A stretch of DNA of 64,000 nucleotides from Hexactinellida sp. DTS-2022 (GCA_028753945.1 JAPNXP010000008.1:1054001-1118000), one strand, 5' to 3'. Positions 34,286 to 46,499 are shown, counted from the stretch's first letter. A program made the numbers and translations. The notes: a model not told the origin generated them from the letters alone.

Positions 34286-34571
34286 ACAACAAACATTCTC
34301 TTATTTGCCAGAAAACAAGTTCTATTCAGCAAATGTATTAACCAGTATATTTGTCGAAGGCTAGTCTTTAGGTGAAGTATAAAACTTGACAACTTTTTTC
34401 CTATTTGCCACAAAGTGTCAAAGACAACAATAAATATCATTATAGAAATATTCCGATTCTAAATTGGAAATCATCATCCTTGTTTACCTATTAAACCCGT
34501 TGGAAGCTGGCCTCTATGTGCATTTCGAATTTATCAACTTTTTGCTTATTTTGTAACAGCAACAATAAATA

Positions 34572-34727
34572 CAGGTGAACTCCGTTATAACGAATTCGGG
34601 TATAAAGAAATACCCGCTTATTATCGGAGCACTAAATGCATTAATTATTTTCCGCTTATAACGAATATCCGGATATAACGAAGGAATTTACAGGTCACGA
34701 GCACTTCGTTATAACGAGAGTTTACTG
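34572..34727. mobile_element. 156-bp Tc1/mariner-type MITE
   Basis: TA on both sides. Ends CAGGTGAACTCCGTTATAAC and, inverted, CAGTAAACTCTCGTTATAAC. Interior repeats 'ttataacgaa'. A longer relative is at 41857-42077. Confidence 0.85.
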
Positions 34728-35767
34728 TATTCATAAGAAAAATTTGTAAATGCGAAATTCGTTTTCATACTTACTGTTTAAGAACAAAGCTAGTATAATA
34801 AAGACCACTATGTTTAACAATAATCCAGTAAATATCATACACAGTGCCGGCAGAATCGGTCAGGCCAATAGCCTAACCACTCTTACGTCACTAGTTAGGC
34901 CGGTAATGTCATGGCCTGACCACTATAACTGCTTCCACCGGACATGATATATACCTTGTATTAATAATCAAATATTGGTTAACATCTAATTCAAAATCCT
35001 GAGACTATAAGCTCTATTTCTAAGATTAATTCAATTAGTACGTAGAATATTACACAAATTTACTACTTCCCAGAGGCCGAGGGTACATGGTTTTTAATTA
35101 TAATGTACCTAAGCAAGGGTGATGATTACGTAAATGTTACTTAAGTGTTGCATAAGGAACCCGTCTTAGTGTGATTACTGGTATAAATTAAGCCGGAACG
35201 AATTTGAAATGGAATAGACGAACCCATAGAAATGATTGACACTCTAAATTCAACCCGGAAATAATTTGTTAAATGGACAATTGATGACAAATTGGTACCG
35301 GCCGGAACCATTTTGCAGCCGGAATAAATATGTCAGAACAGTACAATTGCTCCAAATGACTTTGAGAGGGTCCGCATGTGTCTAACTAGCTTCAGGAAGC
35401 TGAGTGGAGTCGAACAAGGGGTCACTCGATAGGGTTAGAATAAAATTTGAGAATGGAATGTTGTTAAATTCCTACAACATTCCTGCGTTGTCAAGGAAAA
35501 TATGTCTCAGGTGACCACTTAAATGACGCCAAATTTAGTGTTAATTACGAATATCGGCATAAAAATTGGATTAGACTTGATTTGAGGAAGTTAGATGAGT
35601 TCTAACACCTTCAATATGTGTCCCTTAAGTGGTCAATTGCGGCCGACACATTGGAATTTGGAGTTGGCACTATATCCAAAAATACACTATTTGCATTAAC
35701 GAACAAACCTATAAAGTCTGAAAATTTTATATAAAAATGCATGATTAATGTTGTAAGCGGCTGGACT

Positions 35768-37200
35768 ATATGCACAATTGACCGAACAAATAATCTGCAA
35801 AATGCACAAGAATTTCTCCAAATTCCAAAACTTTAGCTATACTCTAAATAATTAAGAGTAAGATCCACTAGGATCTCAGATGGATATTTTAGACATCCAC
35901 GATAAGAAAATTATTTAAGCTTAAACTGAGGTGTGGTGGAAAAATAATGTCATCTTTCAAAGAAATCTTGGTATAAATTACAATGACTATGTTTCAAGTG
36001 TAACCAACAATAAAAGCCTATGCTGAAATAGTTGGGCGTCACATTCTATGCAGGTTAAACTGATATTTCACTCAAAAAGGATCAAGGTTATTCTCTGCTT
36101 GGGATTCTACATTATCTGAAGCAGAAAATAATTCCTGTAAAGATTGGATACTAGTTTGAAGATGGTGTGAAAAATTTCTTAAGATGTTAGAAACCTTTAG
36201 ACGACATTCCGTTTCTAATATTTGAAGATATTATATATACCTTTGTGAAGGTTTTCTACCTTGGTACAAATTAAAGTATAGTACCGTAAAGGGCTAGATA
36301 TTTATCTCGACATGCGAGTTGCCCTACCAAAAACTTCCCCTCACATTGCTGATCTAGTGTTCAAAACTCCAGACCAAGGGGCGCATTGACCATATTAGTT
36401 ATTTTAAAATTACATTGTTGTGAATGCACATGTGCATTTATAATTGAAATGTCATTAAATACCGACTGATCGGTTTTAAATTTAAACTGGCCACATAATG
36501 GCTAAGTACCAAAAGTCCACATATTGGCTAAGGATCACACTACGACATAATGGTACAAATACATCATAACCACATAAAGCCCACATAAGGACCAGAAAAT
36601 GGCAATTAAAATTCTGGTATTTGTAGAATAAAATTATCCAGTAAAAGGGGTACACGGTAATCAAATTGTGGTTAGAGTAAATAGTCAGTTACATGGCAAT
36701 GCTATAGTATCTAGATTCTAAATCAAAATACCAATATCAAATTTCAAGAATTAGAGGATGTTAAAATCTCCTTAAAAATGACAAAAAGTCAAAATTGTCC
36801 TCGTAGAATATTTTGACGTATTGCTGCTAACGGCCGGACCAAAGAAGCATACCGGCCGCTTGCGGCCTAAAAGGCGAGTTTTCGAACCTGGTGTAGAATA
36901 AAAGGAGGCATGGTGCAAGTTTGGCTCAACTATGATTCTTTGATTGTAAAGGGCTCTGAAATCCCGTAAAGCTAAACAATCTCAAATGAAAGGAACTGTG
37001 ATATTTGTGAAAATAGGCTAAATCAGGATAAGCGAAGGTTTAGCTGTCAGATAATTAATTGAGCCAATTGTACAGACTACGTTACTATAGAATATTCACT
37101 GAATTTACCATGGATTACTTCAAGTCTAGTGCTTAGATAAGTCAAATCTATAATATACTCTCTAATATTTGATATCATGCTTTGTAAAGTTTAATAACTT
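35768..37200. other. Stretch without supported genes
   Basis: AT-rich. A G/C-richer patch at 36828-36890 contains 'ccggccgcttgcggcc' inverted motifs. No coding or paired mobile-element ends were found. Confidence 0.4.
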
Positions 37201-37207
37201 GAATGAT

Positions 37208-37345
37208 AACGAAATGGTTGCATTCAACCATATTACGAATACTTGAATGCATACAATTAACTAATAATAAGTTCTACAACGAAATGGTTGCATTCAACCA
37301 TATTACGAATACTTGAATGCATACAATTAACTAATAATAAGTTCT
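37208..37345. repeat. 70-bp tandem duplication
   Basis: Two apparently identical copies starting 'aacgaaatggttgcattc' at 37208 and 37278. Perfect identity implies a recent duplication. Confidence 0.9.
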
Positions 37346-37500
37346 TTTATTGTTAATCTACTAGTCGATTAACAATAAAAGAACAACGATTAAACCAAAA
37401 GTTGTTCAAAGCAAATTTCATATGCTCGATATTATTTGTAAGGTATACGTATGTATAATACGTATTACATTATACGTATTATACGTAATACGTAACCAAT
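37340..37500. repeat. Perfect 18-bp-arm palindrome and TATACGTA-rich palindromic tract
   Basis: GTTCTTTTATTGTTAATC at 37341 faces its complement ending at 37384 across 8 bases. From 37440 to 37497 'atacgtattacattatacg' type motifs make a second dyad. They lie about 150 bp beyond the 3' end of the Harbinger gene, where an element terminus would be expected. Confidence 0.65.
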
Positions 37501-37643
37501 AAAAGACGTATTAAACAACTTAGGAAAATATGAATGGAGAATTGATCTCGATAATGTTTGGCAGCCATATGGCCAGTATCCTCAACCTCCAAAAGCTCAC
37601 TCGGATCAGTTACATTGGAGAATTCGTCATCTAATAGAGGCTG

Positions 37644-38525
37644 TTACCACATAATTGCCATGTTATGCAATACTGCACAAGCAACTATTATCATGCATAC
37701 TTTATCTGGAGTCATCCGAAGTTCGCCATGAAGACAATGAAATCTACTTTTCCATCTTCCAAATGTTTGCTCAATTATAACACGTGTATTCTTATGAGCA
37801 TAGTTACAATTGGATTGGGGAGTCGAGGCTGGTTGTCGATAGGGTGTCAGTAAATAGGGCTTTGGCATGTAACCACTATCACCTAATATGTGCTCCCCGA
37901 TTAATAAGTTGTTTTCAACATATATTTCAGCCCGGGAAATCTTCAAAATGCGGGAATCGTGAACAGACCCAGGAAAATGAGCCAACACATCACTAAATAT
38001 ACCATCCGATCGACATATAACTTGGACATTAATTGAGTGGTAAAATGTTGATTCACGTAATCTGCTTCATTTTCAGATGGTTTTTGAATAGGTATATGTG
38101 TCCCGTCAACTAGTCCAAGGACGCATGGAAAATGAGCAATTTCGTAAAATTTGTTCTTGACTTCTGCCTTCTCAGCTGAGCTTGGCATACTAACATACTG
38201 GTTGTATATATCCTGAAAACCTTGTGAAACATCATGAATATAGCGAAAACCTGAAGACTGGCTTACATTAACTCCATCTCCACAGATTATCTGGAACGTT
38301 CCAGAAGCAAAAAACTGAAGTGCAACACAAACCTGTAAATGTGGGGGAGCGGCATGGGAGCGATCTGTAAAGTTTAAAAGATGAGCTATTATACTCAGTG
38401 ATTCTTGAAATTGATGATCTAGAGAAGCGGAAACGTTGAACAAGTTCCAAATCATCATAACAATCTAAGGGATCAGTAATAGCCCTAAATTCTTGGACGT
38501 GGCAAAGATGAAGAGTTTTCTTCTT
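37644..38525 (-). pseudogene. PIF/Harbinger nuclease (HARBI1-like, DDE_4), frameshifted
   Basis: From about 38525 the frame reads FRAITDPLDCYDDLELVQRF. It changes near 38400 to AHLLNFTDRSHAAPPHLQVC and VALQFFASGTFQ (the helical region before the nuclease), then LGLVDGTHIPI (first catalytic Asp). It breaks again near 38040 in a T run and continues DVLAHFPGSVHDSRIL (second Asp), GDSGYMPKPYLLTPYR and IEQTFGRWKSRF (catalytic Glu), ending LHNMAIMW at 37644. Length and motif order match HARBI1-like transposases, which act with a Myb-like partner. I did not find that partner nearby. Both breaks are single-base. Confidence 0.9.
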
Positions 38526-38529
38526 CTTC

Positions 38530-39440
38530 TTCTGCTAGAAATAGTGGAAGCATTTGTGCCATTTGTAGGAATTTTGTGAAATTCGAGAGCCTAGGCCTGT
38601 TAAATAACCAGTTTTATTAACATCAACGATTCGACCAGTTTTTCTTGATCCAATTTTGCCATTTGATCACCCTTGCGTTTTCTATTCCATTACAGCAACC
38701 TGTATAGATTCTGCAACCCGTAACTTCTAAATTATTCATTTTAGTTTACTAATTGAGGAAATTTTGATAAGAAAAATTAAAATCTTCGTATATGAATTTT
38801 CAAAGCCCCCGTATATAGACAAGTAGATTTTGGTTTGCGCGGGTTTGCGCGGGGTTAGAAAGTGGTTAAAACAGAAGTTTATTAGGTCATTATAAGATAA
38901 AAACGTGTCTGGGTACACAGCACTTGACGACACCACAAAATTAGGCACTTCCTAAAAAGCTATATTTCTGTCCGGACTTTTAGTTGAAACATATTTTGTA
39001 ATGATCCACTACACTTAGAGTTGACGTGATATATATTAGAAGCTCAACTGTTTTAGGATGATCTAAGGTACAATAATATGTATTGAAAGTCTTAGGTCAT
39101 AATGAAAGAAGCCTACAGAGAATATGAGCATGATCTAAAGCAAGATTATGAAACCACAAAATTCAAAAATAAAATGATTCTGTTGTGTCATGATTTGATT
39201 CATTATATCTCCTAAACCCTTTCGAATTCTTGGCTGAAATTTATCTTTCCTATGTTTTAGCTTATGCTTAAAACGATAAAAATGGTTTAGTGTAATTTGA
39301 GAACATTGAAATTTTGCACTACTTGCTGTCAATAAACCACTGTGCATTATTAATTAAACTAAGATAAAATGTAATTTAAATATTGAATTATCAATACTAC
39401 GTTGAATATTACGTAAAGTCAATTCCAAAAGAATGAACAG
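38530..39440. other. Spacer without supported genes
   Basis: Contains a short CTT repeat (38515-38535) and AT-rich sequence. Small frames have no domain. Confidence 0.4.
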
Positions 39441-39612
39441 TGTACTATAAATATAAATGAATAAATATAAATTTAATTTCGTACTTAAGTACGTACTTAG
39501 TTAATTGTGTACTTAAGTACAACAATATTTCTTAGTGAATACGACTTAAGTATGTACTAAACAAAGTATGTACTTAGTACTTAAGTACTAGTAATCTTAG
39601 TGAATACGGGCC
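39440..39612. mobile_element. Half copy of the 21677-22286 MITE
   Basis: Matches 21677-21860 in reverse orientation and ends 'cttagtgaatacgggccc'. The other half is missing. Confidence 0.7.
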
Positions 39613-39719
39613 CATTCCAAAATTTGGATATAAGATCGATAAATTGATGAGTCTGGTTGAAAATTTTGTTTCTCTGGTTGAATACAAAGATAGCGTTGTG
39701 TGTTGATTGATCCCAAACT

Positions 39720-40165
39720 AACTAGAGCTAAGGGTACACTAACCAGCCAAAAGTCTTTGAACAATTGGAATTTAATTGCAGACACAATAGTCGTCTGGTA
39801 ACTTATTAACGGCTGTTTAAACTGCACTGAAAGGATAATAAATATCTTGATTTAGTTTAAATTATAAAATATTTTGAATTCACGTCATTTTAGTCAATAT
39901 CCATCAAGTGGCATAAGTGTATCTACCACGTGCCAATAGTGGCACAAGTGGCACAAATGGGAATGTGGCTGTATTTCAGTAGAAAATGACATAATGATCT
40001 GAAATTATGCACCCAGATTAATTCGACCATGTGGAATTCAAATCTGCAATCAGAACTTGTATATTCTCATTACATCTTGATGATCAGAAATTATGTATTT
40101 AATTAGCTAATTATATAGTTAATGAGTTTAACACCTCCATATAAATGTAAATTCAATAATCTTGC
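39720..40165 (-). repeat. Dispersed repeat R2, inverted copy
   Basis: Reverse complement of the R2 unit at 9480-9880, including the tracts 'gccactattggcacgtgg', 'cagccacattcccat' and 'ggaggtgttaaa'. Confidence 0.7.
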
Positions 40166-40219
40166 TATTTTATTATGCTTTAAATATCGTATCATGTAAA
40201 TAGCAGTTTTTTTTATTAC

Positions 40220-40460
40220 AAATTATACAGTGATATTTTGAGACATTGTATTAGCAAACCATGGATGTGCTATTAGAATTTATACAGTGATATTTTGAGA
40301 CACTACTATAAAAGTAATTTTTGGCTTATTTTTACTTTTTATTATGAATTAAAGATTCTAACAATTTTGAGACGATAGTAAAGATAAACCAGAGACATAG
40401 ATGTGCTATTTTGTATTCTTTTGAGACACTGGTATATAACAATTTCTGAGTGGATACCTG
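40220..40460. repeat. Left terminal inverted repeat of the Ginger-like element
   Basis: Contains two 'tgatattttgagac' copies and 'caaaccatggatgtgctatt', in inverted orientation to 46225-46495. Two degenerate 'gagac' repeats follow to 40460. Confidence 0.75.
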
Positions 40461-40469
40461 TTTAAACGT

Positions 40470-42200
40470 CTCACTATATGTTATATTCTATCTACAATAA
40501 GTATCTCTTTTAAATTAATTTAAATTACTGATAATTATAGCAACTTAAACGCCCAATTTCCAATGTATATCTGATTTGACTAGTTTACCTAATCTACTAA
40601 TTTCCCAATTCACCATATGGTTATAATACTAAAAATTGTAGAGACACAACTTTAATTAAGTTAAACAAAAACAACTATTACAAACAAACAGAATAAACAT
40701 ACTAAATTAATATAAACGAAACCTAATAATAAATACATAAACTAAATAAAAAAACACAACATTAAATAAATTATTATAATAACCCCATCAATATCCCCCT
40801 CCTCCTCCACATCCTCCTCCTCCTGTCTTCCCTCCTCCTCCTCCTCCGGCTCATTCCCTCCCTCAACAGTCCCCTTAACGTTATTATTTCCCCCTCCTTC
40901 CAAAATCTTTCAACGTCCCATCCCCTTCTCTCCCCTTCCCAAGCCCTCCTCTCCCCATCCCACTTTCTTAAATAATATAATAATAAATATAATAGTAACA
41001 TTTAAATTATGTAGCTTTGTTAGCTATTACTTATAGTTATAAAATTTTCATAGCCAACCTACGAAATTCTAATACACAGTGTCAATTACGTCAATTGCCA
41101 GCACTTACCTTATCTGATTACGATTAACAAAATAATACAAACAAAATATTTTAAACCAAATTTTTGTCTTGTTAAGTAAGTTTGTTACCTATTACTTAAT
41201 TAAAGTAAACTTTGGATTGCCCACAAACGAAAATATAATACACAGTGTCAATTACTTCAGTTGCCAACACATACCTTATCTGATTACGATTAACAAAATA
41301 ATACAAACAAAATATTTCTAACAAACTTTGTTGTTACGAAATAAAACGATTTTTTAAAAATGTTTAAACCTTTATATTTCTCCTGAATTTCTATAATATA
41401 TTCCTAGATTTCTGACGACTTATGGTTACTAGCCTACCAATATAATAGCTAAAAGAAATAATCACAACGATTAACTTATTTCTTAATGTATCATACTTAA
41501 ACTTGGAGAATGTCTAGAAAGAGATATACATATGTATATTTATAAGATCAGTAAAAGGTAAACTATTTTTTCAATCAGTTTTGATTGTATTAACCTATTA
41601 TTAATTTGGGGGCCTCCTCCTTTTCCCCACACAGCCGCCCTATCCTCTCCATTCATACAGTGGAAACCGCATAGCTATATCCATTCAATCGGCCCCAATT
41701 TTTAAGTTAACTAGCCTTCGTTCGTATGTGTGTAGCAGAATGAGCATCGCATTGATGCGCCCTGATAATGCGGTTCCCAGTGTACAAAAAAAACTCTCAA
41801 AGGAAAATAGGTTAAGTTACAGTAAATTACTCAAACTCTGAAATTAAACACTATTACAGTGAACTCCAATTCGGATATAAATCGGCTTATAACAAAGTTC
41901 AATGGTCCGTACATCCTTATATTTGACTATACAATAATCAAATAAATTCATATATGTAATCTCTTTTTAACGAAGATATTTCTTACCCCATAAATTAATT
42001 TTAATCTGCTTATAACAAATTAGGTGTATACAAATATTAAATCGATGTCCGCAATTCGTTATAACGGGAGTTCACTGTACTTAATAATATACGATGTAAC
42101 AAACTTACATCGTCTATGGTGGACTTACTAAATAGAAACTAATTAATTACTTAGTATAAAGTATATTAGTAGATAATTAAAAATGTTAACTCACTTGATT
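40470..42200. other. 3' noncoding part of the Ginger-like element
   Basis: Holds a pyrimidine-rich (CTC)n tract at 40790-40970, whose minus strand translates to an Arg-rich low-complexity frame. Two 110-bp tandem copies ('ataatacacagtgtcaatta' and 'gattacgattaacaaaataa') lie at 41058-41170 and 41240-41330, and a nested MITE at 41857-42077. No further gene is seen. Confidence 0.5.
41857..42077. mobile_element. 221-bp Tc1/mariner-type MITE
   Basis: TA on both sides. Ends CAGTGAACTCC and inverted CAGTGAACTCCCGTTATAAC. Related to 34572-34727, sharing the 'ttataacga' motifs. Confidence 0.85.
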
Positions 42201-42215
42201 CGACAGATAATTTAC

Positions 42216-45200
42216 CTACATACTTGTCGTCAGTCTTTTGCATCCTAGATCGTAGATAACAGCTCGTCTTTCGCCACTGGGGATGTGCCGTTGCAGGTCA
42301 CGTTTCCATAATCTGGGCTCACCATGATTGGGATTGCGTTGCCTGAATAACCTCGAGCAGAGGTCCCACAAAGTTCGATGTACCTTGCCTTTGAGCGCTT
42401 TCGATAGAGTGTTGTGAGTTGTTATTCAATCGTTTGGACATCATCTGAAATAGTTCCATATGTCTTGTAATTCGTGATCAGCATTGATACGACAGGTTGA
42501 TAGTGGTCGAAGTAGTTTTGGATATAAAGGATGGCTGTAGGCTTATCTGTGGCTCTGTGTAAACTCCAACGCAACTCGCGAATTAATGAGTCTTTCGGTG
42601 TGTAGAAGTTATTGGCAACGTATACATCGGCATCAAGAATAGCAGAAGCAGCATAAATTTCCACATCTGTTCCCCAAATGGATTCACGATTCATAAGTCT
42701 TTGTGTGCTAAGGTATTCACACGGTGTCGTTCGTTTAGTTTTAAAATACCATCCTAGTTTCCTTGTTCCTTCACTGGCGATAAAGCGAGAGATGATGGAA
42801 CGAAGATGTGGTGGCTGTTTTCACTCCCAGTAATTAATTTGGATATGCATCGAAATAGACAATTACCATCTCCTTCGATATGTTCAGCTTCGCAAGGTTC
42901 AAAATCGCTAAGTAACTTCCCAACGCTTTTAAATGGTTGTCTACAAATTGCTTCAAATGATATCCCCAACATATCGCATTTACTTCGCTGCCAATTTTCA
43001 TCTATCACTGTGATCCTTGGGTCCATCGGTGTGTGGTAGGGATTACGAAGCGGAACTGCGTCGTGAAATGATTCCCATAGCATTGTATTTAGGTACTGCA
43101 TTCCCTAAAATATCAATTTATTTACAATTTAATAAATATAAGGATTATTTTAATGTCACAACTTGCTTTGATATACTAAACAAACATACCAATTTAAATT
43201 GAATTGAGTTGTATGAGTGTATTGGTAGATAGTTTTGACTTACCAAGAAATACAGTACTTTGTGTGTGTATCTAGCACGTTGGGTATCTGTATAGCTGGG
43301 GTAGAGATCTGATGTCCATCCGAGTATAATCTCCATAATATCTCTCTTCTACAATAAATGGGTAAAATGGTAATTTGTAGTTATCGTATGAATCATTGTT
43401 AATTAACTTACAACTTCCTCTTCTTTTCCGCCATCCAAATACTCGAATAACATCGTGTTGGCAGTGTAGCTGTGCGCTTTGTATAGCAAGTGGTCCAGCT
43501 CTTCATGTAGAGGAGTCATGAAGGTCTGCCACGTATATTCTGCTTTAGGATTTCCTACAAATGACAACATTGTAATAAGAAAAATATTATGGAATGTTAC
43601 AAATATTCTGGATTGACGTCAAGAGAAGGTGTAAAGCGTAAATAACAATGAGTGTCAATAAAGATTACACTAAATGAATTAGACTATAGATGTGAAACGG
43701 GAAGCTTACTTTTAAGTTATTAAGGTGTTGAAATATAGATTCCGTAGAAAATCCGAAGAGATTCTGGTACATCTAAAAAAGGAATATTTTACTATTAACA
43801 CTATTTTATATTTTAAATAACAACTCAATCACAATGAATTTACCTGTGAGGTGTTGATTCCGATGCTAGTATCGAGGCTTACTTTCTTCTTAGTATTCTT
43901 GGGACTAGAGGATCTTTCGAAGTAAGGTCTTGTGATATGGATTGGAATCTTTTTGTCCTTCTTCGTTCCTAATTTTGTTTGAGAAATTATAACATGGCTT
44001 TCTGTTGATTTCGACACCGTGTAAGGCCCGAGATGTTTCGTTTGCTTCTTTGTTTTGGGCATGTGTTTTATTTTGGGCATGTTGGTATAGATGATCTTAT
44101 CACCCTTCTTTAGAGGTGTACTAATTACAGAGATAATAATTATGGAAATAATTATTATCGAAGGAATGAATCGAACTTTAGTAACAAGATAGACTGTGTG
44201 TTATGTATGAATTAAATATCGTCAGCAGTTCAACTAACCGACTAGTGTTAACTTTCTTATCATATTGTATCTTCTGCTTGAGTTGTTCAAAATTGATGCA
44301 GTCCATAGCTGATTGCTGTGTTGAAGTTCTAGATTCATCGATGTTGCTAACTGCTTCGAGGGGATTATCAGGAGGTGGGCAAAAGATGTCGTTTATACCT
44401 TCGGTATCATCTAGTGGATCTGTGAGTTCTGAGAAAATCGATTCTTACAAATCAAAGTCTTCCTCGTCGTTGGTATGCAGGTCGTTAATGGTGGACAAGA
44501 GGTCTTGATGCCGGGACTCTCTTCCCCACATAACCTTGAATGGAGTTTGTCTGAGGGATCTTTTCTTGCAGGAGTTCATTGCAAGCACAGCCTGTTTGAG
44601 CAGTTTGGACCAATGATCCCCTATCTGGCTCTCCATTTTAATCAGTTTTCTATATGGATAATTCGTAAATTGGTCTTAAAATTATATTACAAAATACTAA
44701 CTGTTTCAGAATCTTGTTGTGCGCTTCGACTAAGCCGTTAGCCATGGGGTGGTAAGCACGAGTGCTACGATTGTCGATACCCAATTTCTGGTTGAATTCC
44801 TTAAATATCTGTTAAATACAATAAATAAAAATACAATAAATAAATAAATACAAATAACAATACATACTATAATATAATTATTAATGTTAGTGTGTAAAAT
44901 TAGATAATGATGATAATTATATAAGTTATTTAATTTTAATGAATGAATTAATTAATTAACTCTAATCTAACAAACAGTATTACATTATACTACTCACATT
45001 GCTTGTGAACTCTTTGCCCTGGTCGTGCTGGATAATATCAGGTAATCCCATATCGAGATAGATGTCCTTCAGATTCTGAATAACTTCTTGTGAAGTCTTG
45101 GTCTTGAGAGGGCGTACTGCAACATATTTGCTCAGGTAGCATACAGTGACTAGAACGTGTTTGTAGCCGTCTTCACTCTCAGGGAGGTCGCATATAAGGT

Positions 45201-46070
45201 CCATTCCTATATGTCTCCACGTTTTAGAAGGAGGTGGTATTGGTTGGAGTTTCTTTTGCGGTTGAGGTGGCAAGGCCGCTGTCATCTGACATATATGGCA
45301 CGTCTTTACCTTAATAATATAAGAAAGCCATTACTAGTGTATAATTTAAGAAATATATTACAAGATAAAGTCATTTGAGAGTAGTTTAATTCAGCAGGCT
45401 TTATTACGCTAACGAGAAGTATATTGTAATTTTTTAACAGGAATAAAAATACTGTTCAAATAGTTTTGGTGACTTAGTATACATTAAGTTAGATTGCATC
45501 ATACCCTTTGAAATGATTCAAAATTAAAATACCCCAATTGAATAATATAAATAAGAATGTTCAATTGAAACGAGATAGGTAGGTAAATCTTACAAGCTAC
45601 GAACAAATTACAGAAGTGGTCCGGCCAATGACCGAACCACGTGCTACATAGGAAAGTATACCGGATAATTTAACTAACATATTCTTTAACGTCTTGGGAA
45701 ACGCCTGCCCATGTGTATCTTTGCTGAACTGAATGTAGGGTAGTATTTATTCCGGGATGACCGACTTCGTCATGGAACTTCTCATAGATGCTGTCCAACT
45801 CAGACTGCAATGGAACTGCCAAATCTGCTTCTGTGCCTTCCAGTTTTACTCTCTAAAGGGAGAATTCAATTAAACCATGGAATATATAAAAATGGTCTAG
45901 GGGAATAAGGAAGTCAATATTACCTTGTAAAGTCTGTTGGTATCTCCAATAAAATAGGAAGACACTCTTCTTTTGTAGTTCCATTTTGTCTGACGTGAAG
46001 CTTGAGATGCTTCAGGATATTTTTCTTCACGAAGAAAGTGAATGATTTCGTCATATTCATTTGGATTCAT
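42216..46070 (-). pseudogene. Integrase-like transposase with OTU domain (Ginger-like), about ten exons
   Basis: Exons by GT..AG sites: 46070-45924, 45852-45679, 45309-44998, 44808-44702, 44649-44239, 44120-43844, 43772-43710, 43554-43412, 43348-43244 and 43104-42216. Domains in order: start MNPNEYDEIIHFLREEKYPE; H2C2 zinc finger (FHDEVGHPGI, TCHICQ); integrase core with D in IGMDLICDL, D in QHDQGKEF and E in NGLVEAHNKILK; GPY/F-like motif (HLGPYTVSKS); an unassigned linker; OTU protease with EGDGNCLFRCIS (Asp, Cys) and His in YFDHYQ. Four exons in a row keep phase 0. Breaks are an in-frame TAA at 44445-44447, single-base shifts near 42803 and 42424, and apparent one-base losses at two splice junctions. 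The integrase core inserts DNA; the OTU part would remove ubiquitin. Confidence 0.8.
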
Positions 46071-46224
46071 TTCGAAATAAGAATAGATTTGTTTGTTTGT
46101 TTGTTTGTCGTAAATGAATAAGACAATTAATGCATATATTAAATGTCTTATATAGTAAATTTGATAATAGTATAGGGTTTATCTATACTATGATATGAAA
46201 ATCATAGTAATTTTAATTAAATTC

Positions 46225-46495
46225 ATAATAAAAAGTAAAAATAAGCCAAAATTTCCTTTTATAGTGTCTCAAAATATCACTGTTTAATTTCTAATAGCAC
46301 ATCCATGGTTTGCTAATACAATGTCTCAAAATCTCACGCATCTCAAACTTAAATTAAATTCATAATAAAAAATAAAAATAAGCCAAAATTTCCTTTTATA
46401 GCGTCTCAGAATATCACTGTATAATTTGTAATAGCACATCCATGGTTTGGTAATACAATGTCTCAGAATCTCACGCGTCTCAGAATATCATGCAA
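46225..46495. repeat. Right terminal inverted repeat of the Ginger-like element, tandem duplicated
   Basis: Two direct copies of about 125 bp (46228-46350, 46352-46490) containing 'cacatccatggtttg' and 'gtctcaaaatatcactg' variants. Both are inverted relative to the left end. Confidence 0.8.
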
Positions 46496-46499
46496 CAGG

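Larger units (their letters stand above)
33107..35767. mobile_element. Element with 0.64-kb terminal inverted repeats
   Basis: Left arm 33107-33746 and right arm 35136-35767 are inverted copies with an estimated 90 percent or more identity, ending in 'agtccagccgcttacaac' and its complement. The arms share a 'gacacatgcggaccctctca' tract but no full-length frame. The 1.4-kb centre holds three younger MITEs and AT-rich sequence, no transposase. The outer target duplication is ambiguous (TTA or TAT). It could be a nonautonomous long-TIR element or an inverted duplication. Confidence 0.8.
40210..46495 (-). mobile_element. Ginger-like DNA transposon with integrase and OTU domains
   Basis: The gene at 46070-42216 is bracketed by inverted repeats: 40220-40370 on the left matches 46225-46495 on the right, where the unit occurs twice in tandem. 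Shared tracts are 'gcaaaccatggatgtgctat', 'cagtgatattttgagac' and 'ttttggcttatttttac'. The exact ends and the target duplication could not be fixed. LTRs and reverse transcriptase are absent while terminal inverted repeats are present. A DNA transposon of the Ginger type (integrase-like transposase) therefore fits better than a Ty3 retrotransposon. Confidence 0.75.

Noticed and set aside
40774..41001. Arg-rich minus-strand frame
   Set aside because: It is the translation of a CTC-type pyrimidine repeat; low complexity, no start context.
44702..45852. Ty3/gypsy LTR retrotransposon
   Set aside because: The integrase domain fits, but there is no RT, protease or LTR. Introns, an OTU domain and terminal inverted repeats point to a Ginger-like DNA transposon.
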